Part shown: positions 6,369 through 14,894 of the stretch, piece after piece
Layout: each line of letters starts with the position of its first letter
Position numbering within the stretch: the first letter of the stretch is position 1
The notes under the pieces: generated by a model
Told to the model about the DNA's origin: nothing
The model's database searches: none
The model's input: only the letters and a program-made list of their open reading frames with translations
Position numbers and translations under genes: made by a program
Source of the DNA: an uncultured Prevotellaceae bacterium
GTDB lineage: Bacteria; Bacteroidota; Bacteroidia; Bacteroidales; Bacteroidaceae
Direction of reading: 5' to 3'
Assembly (NCBI GenBank): GCA_902779745.1
Contig: CACZCT010000008.1
Span: forward strand, 1-45,663
Length of the DNA: 45,663 nucleotides

Positions 6369-8873
6369 ATGAAAAGTTTGAAACAGTGGCTGCCGGATAT
6401 CTTGGTGGTAGTGTTATTTGTATTGATATCGTTTGCCTATTTCTTCCCTGCCGATATTGAGGGACGCATTCTTTATCGGCATGATACGTCAGCAGGACGT
6501 GGGGCAGGACAAGAGGCTTCGGAATACTATCAGCGGACGGGAGAACGTACCCGTTGGACTAATGCGGTATTCAGTGGTATGCCGACTTATCAGACGGCTC
6601 CGTCGTATAAGAGTACCGATACGCTGGCGAAGGTGGAGAAAGCCTATCACCTGTGGTTGCCGGAGAATGTTTGGTATGTATTTGCCTACCTGTTGGGCTT
6701 CTATATTCTGTTGCGTGCCTTTGACTTTCGTTGGTATCTGGCCACCTTGGGTGCTGTCGTATGGGCGTTCAGCAGTTATTTTTTCATCATCATTGCTGCA
6801 GGACATATCTGGAAGGTCATCGCTTTGGCATATCTCCCACCCATGATAGCGGGTATCGTTCTTGCCTATCGGGGGAAATATGCATGGGGACTTATTGTCA
6901 CAGCCTTGTTCTGTGCCCTGGAAGTTCTTGCCAACCATGTGCAGATGACTTATTATTATCTGTTTATCATTCTGGCGATGGTGATTGCGTTTGTGATTGA
7001 GGGAGTGAAGAAGAAAGGTTGGCAGCATGTACTGAAGGCGACGGGTGTTTGTCTGGCAGGTGGTGCCATCGGTATCTGTATCAATATGTCGAACCTCTAT
7101 CATACCTGGGAATATGGTAAGGAGTCAATGCGTGGCAAGAGTGAATTGGTGAAGGCGAATGCCGCCAACCAGACCTCCAGTGGGCTGGACCGTGACTATA
7201 TCACCCAGTGGAGTTACGGTCTTGATGAGACATGGACGTTGCTGGTGCCGAACACAAAGGGTGGCGCATCTGTGCCGATGGTACTGAATAAGACTGCCAT
7301 GGAGCATGCCAATAACGACTATCTCGGTATCTATGAACAGATCGGACAATATTGGGGCAACCAGCCGATGACGGCAGGTCCCGTCTATGTGGGTGCCTTC
7401 GTGCTGATGCTCTTCATCCTGGGACTGTTTATCGTCAAAGGACCGTTGAAGTGGGCCTTGTTAGTTGTTACGATCCTCTCCATCCTGTTGTCGTGGGGTC
7501 GTAACTTCATGCCGTTTACGGATTTCTTCCTTGACTATATCCCGATGTATGCGAAGTTCCGTACGGTCGCCTCTATCCTCGTCATTGCTGAGTTTACGAT
7601 ACCGTTGCTGGCGATGCTGGCGTTGAAGAAGGTCGTGGATGAGTTGGAGGTCATGACGAAGAAGATGAAATACATCTATATCAGTTTCGCTCTGACAGGT
7701 GGTCTTGCTTTGCTGTTTGCCCTGATGCCGAAACTCTTCTTCTCTGACTTTATCAGTTACAGTGAGATGCGGGCGATGAGTCAGATTCCTGCCGACCAGT
7801 TGACTCCGTTGTTGCAAAACCTCACGGAGATGCGTGTTGCCGTCTTCACGGCAGACTGCTGGCGCTCGTTCTGGATTATCGTTATCGGAATGGTTGGTCT
7901 GTTGTTGTATAAGTATCGGAAACTGCGTGCCGAATGGCTTGTGGGTATCCTCACCGTCCTCTGTCTTTTTGATATGTGGCAGGTCAACAAGCGGTACCTG
8001 AACGACGAGATGTTTGTGTCGAAGACCGTTCGTGAGGAACCTATCCAAAAATCGACTGCCATCGACCATATCTTGCAGGACAAGACACTCGATTTCCGTG
8101 TGTTAAACCTTGCCTCTAATACGTTCAACGAAAATGAGACGAGTTTCTACGTGAAGAGCATTGGAGGCTATCATGCCGCCAAGTTGCGTCGTTATCAGGA
8201 ACTTATCGATGCCTATATCTCGAAGGAGATGGAGCAGACATTCAGTGCTATTGCTGAGGCAGAGGGTGATATGACACTGGTAAAGGGAGATTCTGTTTTT
8301 CCTGTGCTAAACATGTTGAATACTAAGTACTTTATTTTGCCCCTGCAGGGCGGTCAGACCGTCCCTGTGGAGAATCCCTATACCTATGGTAATGCCTGGC
8401 TGGTGGATAAAGTCACCTATGTGGATAACGCTAACCAGGAATTGGACGGTATCGCCAGACTCAACCTCCGTCATGAGGCGATTGCTGACAAGAAATTCAA
8501 GGAACAGTTAGGCGAGAGTATCGTGCAGGACACGTTGAGTGTGGTACGTATCAAGAGCTATGAGCCTAACCAGTTGTCGTATGAGGTGGAGTCGGACAAG
8601 GGCGGTGTTATCGTTTTCTCAGAGATATACTATCCGGGATGGACCGCTACGGTGGATGGTGTGGAACAGGAACTGGGACGTGTCGATTATGTGTTGCGTG
8701 CCCTGCAGGTGAAGCCCGGCAAGCATGAGATCGTGCTTAGTTTCTTCCCGAAGAGTATCACTACGACAGAGACCATTGCCTATGTGGCACTGGCTGTCCT
8801 GTTGCTGTTACTCATCGTACTGGCTGTACAGGCTTGGCATCAGCGCAAGAAAGTATTGGATACCAAAGAATGA
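6369..8873 (+). CDS. YfhO-family multi-pass membrane protein
   Basis: An 834-residue integral membrane protein of the YfhO family, which is related to GT-C-fold glycosyltransferases; in Bacillus, YfhO is linked to teichoic acid glycosylation. The start chosen is ATG 6369 (MKSLKQWLPDILVVVLF), 25 bases after the -7 element; the frame is open further upstream only because it runs over the promoter and mtnN. A first TM helix is followed by a loop with FFPADIEGR and a motif region (RHDTSAGRGAGQEA), then about 11 further hydrophobic segments. The soluble C-terminal domain (about 600-800, ESDKGGVIVFSEIYYPGWTATVDG) is a family hallmark, followed by a last TM helix. It lies 4 bp before fkp, so a role in adding sugars to an exported glycan or glycoprotein is plausible but inferred. 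Confidence 0.9.
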   Translation: MKSLKQWLPDILVVVLFVLISFAYFFPADIEGRILYRHDTSAGRGAGQEASEYYQRTGERTRWTNAVFSGMPTYQTAPSYKSTDTLAKVEKAYHLWLPENVWYVFAYLLGFYILLRAFDFRWYLATLGAVVWAFSSYFFIIIAAGHIWKVIALAYLPPMIAGIVLAYRGKYAWGLIVTALFCALEVLANHVQMTYYYLFIILAMVIAFVIEGVKKKGWQHVLKATGVCLAGGAIGICINMSNLYHTWEYGKESMRGKSELVKANAANQTSSGLDRDYITQWSYGLDETWTLLVPNTKGGASVPMVLNKTAMEHANNDYLGIYEQIGQYWGNQPMTAGPVYVGAFVLMLFILGLFIVKGPLKWALLVVTILSILLSWGRNFMPFTDFFLDYIPMYAKFRTVASILVIAEFTIPLLAMLALKKVVDELEVMTKKMKYIYISFALTGGLALLFALMPKLFFSDFISYSEMRAMSQIPADQLTPLLQNLTEMRVAVFTADCWRSFWIIVIGMVGLLLYKYRKLRAEWLVGILTVLCLFDMWQVNKRYLNDEMFVSKTVREEPIQKSTAIDHILQDKTLDFRVLNLASNTFNENETSFYVKSIGGYHAAKLRRYQELIDAYISKEMEQTFSAIAEAEGDMTLVKGDSVFPVLNMLNTKYFILPLQGGQTVPVENPYTYGNAWLVDKVTYVDNANQELDGIARLNLRHEAIADKKFKEQLGESIVQDTLSVVRIKSYEPNQLSYEVESDKGGVIVFSEIYYPGWTATVDGVEQELGRVDYVLRALQVKPGKHEIVLSFFPKSITTTETIAYVALAVLLLLLIVLAVQAWHQRKKVLDTKE

Positions 8874-8877
8874 TGCT

Positions 8878-11457
8878 ATGAAGAAACTGCTCTCCGTGCC
8901 ACCTAATCTGGTGGACTGCTTTCATGAACTAACAGGACTGAGCAAGGACGACTATTTCTGTACCTGTGACCCAATAGGTCACCGGCTGGGATCGGGTGGC
9001 GGTACCGTATGGTTGCTCCATCAAGCTGCCGACTGGCTAGGGGATGAGCGTTGTATCATCCTGCATGCCGGTGGACAGAGTCGTAGACTGCCTTCCTATG
9101 CCGTCAGTGGTAAAATACTGGCTCCCATCCCCGTGTTCCGATGGGAACGGGGACAGCGGCTCTCACAGACTTTGTTAGACTTACAGTTGCCGCTCTATGA
9201 GCGGATGATGGAGACGGCACCGAAGCGGTTGCGTACCATGATTGTCAGCGGTGATGTATATATCCGTGCCGCAGAGCGTATCGGTCCGGTTCCTGATGCT
9301 GATGTGGTATGTTACGGCTTATGGCTCGATGCCTCGATTGCGAAAGATCATGGCGTTTTTGTCAGTGACCGCCGTACGCCGAATGTCTTGAAGATGATGT
9401 TGCAAAAACCGAGTACGGCAAGGTTGTCGGAACTATCGAAAGATCATTTCTATCTAACGGATATCGGTATCTGGCTGTTGAGTGATAAGGCGTTGGAGCT
9501 TTTAAAGAAACGCTCGGAGAACTCGGAGCACTCAGAGAACTCTGAGTTCCCACTCAAAGAGTACGACCTTTATGGCGAGTTCGGATGTACGTTAGGCACC
9601 CATCCTACTATCGATGACCCAGAGTTACGGGAACTGTCTGTCGCTGTCGTGCCGTTGCCGGGTGGTGAATTCTACCATTTCGGTACCTCGAGGGAGATGA
9701 TATCCTCTACCGTGGCGATACAGAACATCGTTAACGACCAACGGGAGATCATGCATCACGACCGTAAACCGCATCCCTCTATCTTTATACAGAATGCCAT
9801 CACACATTACCAGTTCACTCCTGAGAACCGTAATATTTGGATAGAGAATAGTTATATAGGACCTCGTTGGCAATTCACTTACGACAATGTCGTGACGGGA
9901 GTGCCTAAGAATGACTGGGACATTCGTCTGGAACCAGGGGAGTGTATCGATGTAGTACCAGTGGGAGAACAGGATTATGAGATCCGCCGTTACCATATTG
10001 ATGAGGCTGTAAACAGTAACGACCTCGCCGAACGTGCCAATTTGCGTCGGTTGTTTGTTCAACGTAAAGCATTCCGTAAGGAAGACTGGAGTATGATGGC
10101 CCGCAACTGGCAGCATAGTGTGTTCTACCAGTTGGACTTGGATGATGCCTCCCGTGAGTTCAAGGAGATGGGGATTACGATGCCTCCCGTCCTTCCAGAG
10201 ACAGCTCCTTTAATGAACAGGATTCATGATGCCATGTTGCGTGATGATAAGGATCGTGCGTTTGCATTATTGCGGGAGGGAATCCTTGCTTCCGGATTAT
10301 CAGGAGATTCTGGAAATACCGGTATGGTGCCCCGCCTTTCTGTCTATCGGGACCAGATTGTCTGGGGACGTTCCCCTGTACGTATCGACCTTGCCGGTGG
10401 TTGGACAGATACGCCGCCGTTCTGTCTGATGGAAGGCGGACGGGTGGTGAATATTGCCATCGAATTGAATGGACAGCCTCCGTTACAGGCTTATGTCAAG
10501 CCATGTGAAACACATCATATTGTGTTACGCAGTATTGACTTGGGAGCCTCGGAGGTCGTAGAGACCTATGACCAGTTAGGTGACTTTATGCATGTGGGGT
10601 CTCCGTTCAGTATTCCGAAGGCTGCCCTTGCCTTGGCAGGTTTCCTGCCCCGATTCTCCGCAGAGACCTATCCATCGCTGAAAGCCCAGTTGGAGAATTT
10701 TGGTTCAGGTATTGAACTGACATTGTTGTCGGCAATACCGGCAGGTAGTGGACTGGGAACGAGTAGTATACTGGCCGCGACGGTGTTGGGTGCTGTCAGT
10801 GATTTCTGTTCGCTGGCCTGGGATAAGAACGAGATAGGCCGGCGTACCTTGGTATTGGAACAACTGTTGACGACAGGCGGTGGTTGGCAGGATCAGTTCG
10901 GTGGTGTGCTGGGTGGTGTGAAACTTCTGGAGACTACCCGTGGCTTTGAACAGAATCCCGTGGTGCGGTGGTTACCAAATGATGTGTTCACCCAACCCGA
11001 ATACCAGGCATGTCACCTTTTATATTATACTGGAGTGACCCGTACGGCAAAGAAGATATTGGCGGAGATTGTCCGTCGGATGTTCCTCAACCAGCATGAA
11101 CAACTGTTGATGTTGAGGTCTATGAAAGCCCATTCCCAGGACCTGTATGAGGCGCTACAGCGGAATGACTTTATGGAGACGGGACGATTGATACGCAAGA
11201 CCTGGCAGCAGAACCAGTTGCTGGACAGCGGTACCAATCCCGATTCCGTTCGTCGTATCACCCATCTGATAGATGATTTGTGCTTGGGATACAAGCTGCC
11301 TGGAGCAGGTGGTGGTGGTTATCTGTATATGGTGGCGAAGGACCCGGAGGCGGCTGCCCGTATTAAACAGGTCATCCAACAGAGTGAGCAGAATCCCAAT
11401 GCCCGCTTCGTCGATATGACGCTCAGTAAGAAAGGACTGCAGATTAGTAGGAGTTGA
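8878..11457 (+). CDS. fkp: Bifunctional L-fucokinase / fucose-1-phosphate guanylyltransferase
   Basis: Makes GDP-L-fucose from free fucose in two steps, for fucosylated capsule and glycoproteins in Bacteroidales. It is 859 residues, somewhat shorter than the roughly 950 of B. fragilis Fkp. The N-terminal pyrophosphorylase half has RLGSGGGT (38-43) and HAGGQSRRLPSY (from 63). The C-terminal GHMP kinase half has the sugar-binding start WGRSPVRIDLAGGWTDTPP, the ATP loop IPAGSGLGTSS and the terminal LPGAGGGGY. I start it at ATG 8878, 4 bp after yfhO; the frame extends upstream only as an overlap in yfhO. Residues 213-224 (SENSEHSENSEF) are a repetitive stretch encoded by a palindromic repeat and appear to be an in-frame insertion at a surface loop before KEYDLYGEFG. 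Confidence 0.95.
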   Translation: MKKLLSVPPNLVDCFHELTGLSKDDYFCTCDPIGHRLGSGGGTVWLLHQAADWLGDERCIILHAGGQSRRLPSYAVSGKILAPIPVFRWERGQRLSQTLLDLQLPLYERMMETAPKRLRTMIVSGDVYIRAAERIGPVPDADVVCYGLWLDASIAKDHGVFVSDRRTPNVLKMMLQKPSTARLSELSKDHFYLTDIGIWLLSDKALELLKKRSENSEHSENSEFPLKEYDLYGEFGCTLGTHPTIDDPELRELSVAVVPLPGGEFYHFGTSREMISSTVAIQNIVNDQREIMHHDRKPHPSIFIQNAITHYQFTPENRNIWIENSYIGPRWQFTYDNVVTGVPKNDWDIRLEPGECIDVVPVGEQDYEIRRYHIDEAVNSNDLAERANLRRLFVQRKAFRKEDWSMMARNWQHSVFYQLDLDDASREFKEMGITMPPVLPETAPLMNRIHDAMLRDDKDRAFALLREGILASGLSGDSGNTGMVPRLSVYRDQIVWGRSPVRIDLAGGWTDTPPFCLMEGGRVVNIAIELNGQPPLQAYVKPCETHHIVLRSIDLGASEVVETYDQLGDFMHVGSPFSIPKAALALAGFLPRFSAETYPSLKAQLENFGSGIELTLLSAIPAGSGLGTSSILAATVLGAVSDFCSLAWDKNEIGRRTLVLEQLLTTGGGWQDQFGGVLGGVKLLETTRGFEQNPVVRWLPNDVFTQPEYQACHLLYYTGVTRTAKKILAEIVRRMFLNQHEQLLMLRSMKAHSQDLYEALQRNDFMETGRLIRKTWQQNQLLDSGTNPDSVRRITHLIDDLCLGYKLPGAGGGGYLYMVAKDPEAAARIKQVIQQSEQNPNARFVDMTLSKKGLQISRS
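9513..9550. repeat. GAACTC-type palindromic repeat inside fkp
   Basis: A run of related units (CTCGGAGAA, CTCGGAGCA, CTCAGAGAA, CTCTGAGTT) that contains a perfect inverted repeat ACTCAGAG-AA-CTCTGAGT at 9530-9547. It encodes SENSEHSENSEF in frame. It looks more like an intergenic-type repeat than normal coding sequence. Confidence 0.65.
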
Positions 11458-11484
11458 GGGATTTGAAAATTGAGAATTGAGGGT

Positions 11485-12291
11485 ATGGAGTTTAGGACCG
11501 TTGTTGATATTCCCAAGCCGACGTTTCAGATAGAACCCTGTGAGGAGATGCTGTTGGTGGGTTCCTGTTTTGCCGACAGTATCGGACAACATTTCAAGGA
11601 CGAGAAGTTTCGGGCAACAGTCAATCCTTTTGGGGTAATGTATAATCCTGCCTCTATCCTTCATACTATCCAACGGATTGCGGATATTCCACGGGTGGTG
11701 TTCCTGACCTTAGGTACCAATCATGTCTACCGGTTGAAAGAGACGGGTGAGATTGTGGATAATTGTGAGAAGCGACCGCAACGATTGTTTCAGGAAGAAG
11801 AGTTGACGGTGGAGGAGTGTGCGGGCTATCTTCGCCAGACGGCGGAATTCCTGAAAGAGCGTAATCCAAAAGTACAAATCGTTCTAACCGTCAGTCCTAT
11901 CCGTTACCACAAATACGGTTTTCATGGCAGCCAGTTGTCGAAAGCGACCCTGTTGCTTGCCGTTGAGATGTTGTTAAAGTCCCCTAACTTAGGGAGCTTG
12001 TCTTATTTCCCTGCCTATGAGATTGTCAATGATGAGCTGCGCGATTACCGTTTCTATGCCGCAGACATGATACATCCGTCTGTACAGACCGTTGACTACA
12101 TCTGGGAGCGTCTTTCCGAGACCTATTTCAGTGAGGCGACAAAACAATTTCTTGACGAGTGGCATCCTATTAGGCAAGCGTTAGCACATAGACCCTTCCA
12201 TCCCGAATCGGAGGAATACAAGGCTTTTATGGATAAAACTATGTTAAAAGTAGATGCGTTAAAGAAGAAATATCGTAATTTTGCAATATGA
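11485..12291 (+). CDS. GSCFA-family SGNH-like hydrolase/transferase
   Basis: A 268-residue protein of the GSCFA family (PF08885), named after its signature, here at residues 26-30 (LLVGSCFADSIG). The C-terminal half has the conserved RYHKYGFHGSQLSKATLLLA, the YFPAYEIVNDELRDYRFYA block and DMIHPS, which supplies the Asp and His expected of an SGNH-type catalytic set. I chose ATG 11485; a TTG at 11470 is in frame but less likely. It follows fkp by 27 bp and overlaps murF-alr by 4 bp (ATGA). GSCFA proteins are thought to act on envelope glycans or lipids, but substrates are unknown. The codons for LLKSPNLGSLSYF contain a small perfect palindrome, CCCTAA-C-TTAGGG (11982-11994). Confidence 0.9.
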   Translation: MEFRTVVDIPKPTFQIEPCEEMLLVGSCFADSIGQHFKDEKFRATVNPFGVMYNPASILHTIQRIADIPRVVFLTLGTNHVYRLKETGEIVDNCEKRPQRLFQEEELTVEECAGYLRQTAEFLKERNPKVQIVLTVSPIRYHKYGFHGSQLSKATLLLAVEMLLKSPNLGSLSYFPAYEIVNDELRDYRFYAADMIHPSVQTVDYIWERLSETYFSEATKQFLDEWHPIRQALAHRPFHPESEEYKAFMDKTMLKVDALKKKYRNFAI

Positions 12292-14792
12292 TTTACAACA
12301 TTGAGAAAATTACAACGCTCATTGGAGCGCGCCGTATCGGTCATACCGATGCCCAAATAGGGTGGCTGTTGACGGACAGTCGTTCCTTGTGTTTTCCTGA
12401 AGAGACCTTGTTTTTTGCCCTGCGTTCAAAACGTAATGACGGGCACCGTTATATTGATGACCTGTATCGTCGTGGCGTGAGAAACTTCGTGGTGGAGAAA
12501 TCATGGGGACAGGTTCATGATTCTGACGAGAATCAAGCAACCTGTCCCCATGATTTCTCGGATGCTAACTTCCTTGTCGTGCCATCCCCATTGGAAGCCC
12601 TCCAACGATTAGCCGAGCGACATCGTGATGAGTTTAATATCCCTGTAGTGGGTATTACCGGCTCTAACGGAAAGACAATGGTCAAGGAGTGGCTTTGTCA
12701 GATTCTATCACCGCAGATGACGGTAACCCGTTCTCCCCGCAGTTATAACTCGCAGATTGGTGTACCCCTTTCTGTCTGGCTACTCAACGAACAGACGGAG
12801 GTTGGTGTCTTCGAGGCAGGTATTAGTGAACCAGGCGAGATGCAGTCGTTGCATGACATCATCCAGCCGACCATTGGTGTACTAACCTCTTTGGGAACGG
12901 CGCATCAGAGGAATTTCCGTTCGATGGACGAGAAATGTATGGAGAAACTGCAACTCTTCCATGGGGCGAAGGTGATTGCCTATGACAGTGATAACGACAC
13001 CATCAGCCGTTGCATTCGCAGGTCAGGCTATAAAGGTGAGAAGATTGGGTGGAGCAAGGAAAACCAGTCGGCACCATTCTATATTTCTAATATAATTAGC
13101 AATTCTAGTATTTCTAAGATATCCTATGAAATTGATGGGATGCAAGGGGAATACCATCTTCCGTTTATTGATGAGGCTTCCATTGAGTGCTCCTTTGCCT
13201 GTGCCGCCATTGCCCTTTACTTAGGGGTGAAGCCTGAGGATTTGGATGCACGGATGGCACAGTTGGAGCCTGTTGCCATGCGTTTGGAGGTGAAGGAAGG
13301 ACAGCATGGATGTACGTTGATCAACGACTCATATAATTCCGATATCAATTCATTGGATATTGCCCTTGATTTCATGAACCGCCGTCCTGACCATCGGGGA
13401 CGCCGATATACACTGATACTCAGTGATATCCAACAAATGGGCATGGATAAGTCGGAACTCTATCGGGAGGTCAGTGATTTGTGTATTAAACGGGGTATCG
13501 ACCGTTTGATAGGTATCGGTACGTCTATTCAGTCTCATGCCGATGTAATCGCTGTTGCCGACAAGGCGTTCTTCCCCGGTGTCGAGCAGTTTGTGTCGAG
13601 TGATGTTTTCCGTAACCTGCATGACGAGGTCATCCTGTTGAAGGGTGCTCGTGTCTTCGGCTTCGATCATCTGACGGAGTTGTTGGAGCAGAAGGTGCAC
13701 GAGACCATCTTGGAGGTGAACCTCAATGCGGTAGTGGATAACCTGAACTTCTACCGCTCGTTCCTGAAGCCCGAGACCAAACTGGTCTGTATGGTGAAAG
13801 CGGATGCCTATGGTGCCGGAGCCGTAGAGGTAGCGAAGACGCTGCAGGACCATCGTGTCGACTACCTTGCCGTGGCGGTAGCCGATGAGGGAGTGACGCT
13901 CCGTCGTAACGGCATCACACAGAATATCATGATTATGAATCCTGAGATGACTGCCTTTAAGACCATGTTCGACTATGATCTGGAACCAGAGGTCTATTCC
14001 TTCCGTCTGATGGATGCATTGATCCATGCAGCAGAGAAGGAAGGTATCACGGGATGGCCCGTGCATATCAAGTTAGACACAGGCATGCATCGCCTGGGCT
14101 TTGACCCTGAGAAGGATATCGATGAGGTTATCGCTCGTCTGAAACACCAGAATGCCATCATCCCCCGTTCCGTCTTCTCCCATTTCGTGGGTTCTGACAG
14201 TGACGACTTCGACCGTTTCTCTGCCATGCAGTTTGAGAAGTTTGATGTGGCAAGTAAGAAGTTACAGTCGGCATTCACGCATAAGATTCTCCGTCACATG
14301 GACAACTCCGCTGCCATCGAGCACTTCCCCGAACGGCAGTTGGATATGTGTCGTCTGGGCTTAGGACTCTACGGCGTGGATCCACGTGACAATCGCATGC
14401 TGCATACCGTATCGACTCTTAAGACCACCATCCTCCAGTTGCGTCATGTGCCGAAAGAGGAGACGGTGGGTTATAGTCGGAAGGGTGTGCTGACACGTGA
14501 CAGTGTCATTGCCGCCATCCCTATTGGTTATGCCGATGGGCTCAACCGTCATCTCGGTCGTGGTGCCTGCTATTGTCTCGTCAACGGACAAAAGGCTCCC
14601 TATGTGGGAAACATTTGTATGGACGTGGCGATGATTGACGTGACGGATATCGACTGCCATGAGGGTGATATGGTTGAAATCTTTGGTGAACACCTGCCTG
14701 TGACCGTACTTTCTGATGTACTGGACACCATCCCCTATGAGGTAATGACCAGTGTCAGCAACCGTGTGAAGAAAGTATATTATCAGGACTGA
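12288..14792 (+). CDS. MurF-alanine racemase fusion (UDP-MurNAc-tripeptide:D-Ala-D-Ala ligase / alanine racemase)
   Basis: The fused enzyme typical of Bacteroidetes: the MurF half adds D-Ala-D-Ala to the UDP-MurNAc-tripeptide, and the Alr half makes D-Ala. It has 834 residues. MurF carries the P-loop GITGSNGKT (125-130), EAGISEPGEM and NDSYNSD. Alr starts near 471, with the PLP lysine in MVKADAYG (K504, Y508), KLDTGMHRLGF, IPIGYADG (Y748) and GNICMDV. It is the last gene of the yfhO operon, overlapping GSCFA by 4 bp and followed by a terminator. Residues 70-91 (from EKSWGQVHDSDENQ to HDFS) are encoded by a 65-bp perfect hairpin and appear to be inserted between VRNFVV and DANFLVV, a surface linker in the N-terminal Mur domain; both active sites look intact. 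Confidence 0.95.
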   Translation: MIYNIEKITTLIGARRIGHTDAQIGWLLTDSRSLCFPEETLFFALRSKRNDGHRYIDDLYRRGVRNFVVEKSWGQVHDSDENQATCPHDFSDANFLVVPSPLEALQRLAERHRDEFNIPVVGITGSNGKTMVKEWLCQILSPQMTVTRSPRSYNSQIGVPLSVWLLNEQTEVGVFEAGISEPGEMQSLHDIIQPTIGVLTSLGTAHQRNFRSMDEKCMEKLQLFHGAKVIAYDSDNDTISRCIRRSGYKGEKIGWSKENQSAPFYISNIISNSSISKISYEIDGMQGEYHLPFIDEASIECSFACAAIALYLGVKPEDLDARMAQLEPVAMRLEVKEGQHGCTLINDSYNSDINSLDIALDFMNRRPDHRGRRYTLILSDIQQMGMDKSELYREVSDLCIKRGIDRLIGIGTSIQSHADVIAVADKAFFPGVEQFVSSDVFRNLHDEVILLKGARVFGFDHLTELLEQKVHETILEVNLNAVVDNLNFYRSFLKPETKLVCMVKADAYGAGAVEVAKTLQDHRVDYLAVAVADEGVTLRRNGITQNIMIMNPEMTAFKTMFDYDLEPEVYSFRLMDALIHAAEKEGITGWPVHIKLDTGMHRLGFDPEKDIDEVIARLKHQNAIIPRSVFSHFVGSDSDDFDRFSAMQFEKFDVASKKLQSAFTHKILRHMDNSAAIEHFPERQLDMCRLGLGLYGVDPRDNRMLHTVSTLKTTILQLRHVPKEETVGYSRKGVLTRDSVIAAIPIGYADGLNRHLGRGACYCLVNGQKAPYVGNICMDVAMIDVTDIDCHEGDMVEIFGEHLPVTVLSDVLDTIPYEVMTSVSNRVKKVYYQD
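12495..12559. repeat. 65-bp in-frame palindromic element within murF-alr
   Basis: Two perfect 21-nt arms (12495-12515, beginning GAGAAATCATGGGG, and 12539-12559, ending CCCCATGATTTCTC) enclose a second perfect hairpin, TGATTCT-GACG-AGAATCA (12518-12535). The reading frame passes through without a stop. Chance or codon bias cannot easily give 28 paired bases in 65; it looks like an inserted palindromic element. Confidence 0.85.
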
Positions 14793-14795
14793 TTT

Positions 14796-14829
14796 AAACG
14801 TTTACGGGATTTTTTCCCCGTAAACGTTT
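14796..14829 (+). terminator. Rho-independent terminator of the yfhO-murF operon
   Basis: Perfect 13-bp stem AAACGTTTACGGG / CCCGTAAACGTTT with an 8-nt T-rich loop, beginning 3 bases after the murF-alr stop and followed by CTTTTCTC. Confidence 0.8.
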
Positions 14830-14849
14830 CTTTTCTCAATAATATTTCT

Positions 14850-14857
14850 TACCTTTG
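14850..14857 (+). promoter_or_regulatory. -7 promoter element of the uronate cassette
   Basis: TACCTTTG matches the Bacteroidetes -7 consensus TAnnTTTG, 37 bases before the PTS IIC start. I see no clear -33 box. A four-codon ORF (MNII, 14881-14895) overlaps the IIC start codon by one base and may be a leader or chance. Confidence 0.6.
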
Positions 14858-14894
14858 CAGTCAAACTACGCTAAAAACAAATGAATATCATCTA

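Noticed and set aside
8420-8428. A perfect DnaA box (TGTGGATAA), with a near copy at 8402-8410
   Set aside because: It lies in yfhO codons (TYVDNAN), with no cluster and no AT-rich region around it; chance.
13080-13125. AT-rich, palindromic stretch in murF-alr (CTAAT-ATA-ATTAG) as another insert
   Set aside because: The protein there (YISNIISNSSISKISYEIDG) has the same length as I recall in other MurF proteins, so no insertion is needed.
13350-14066. Long minus-strand ORF (238 codons) inside murF-alr
   Set aside because: Histidine-rich shadow of a clear coding frame; no promoter and no family resemblance.
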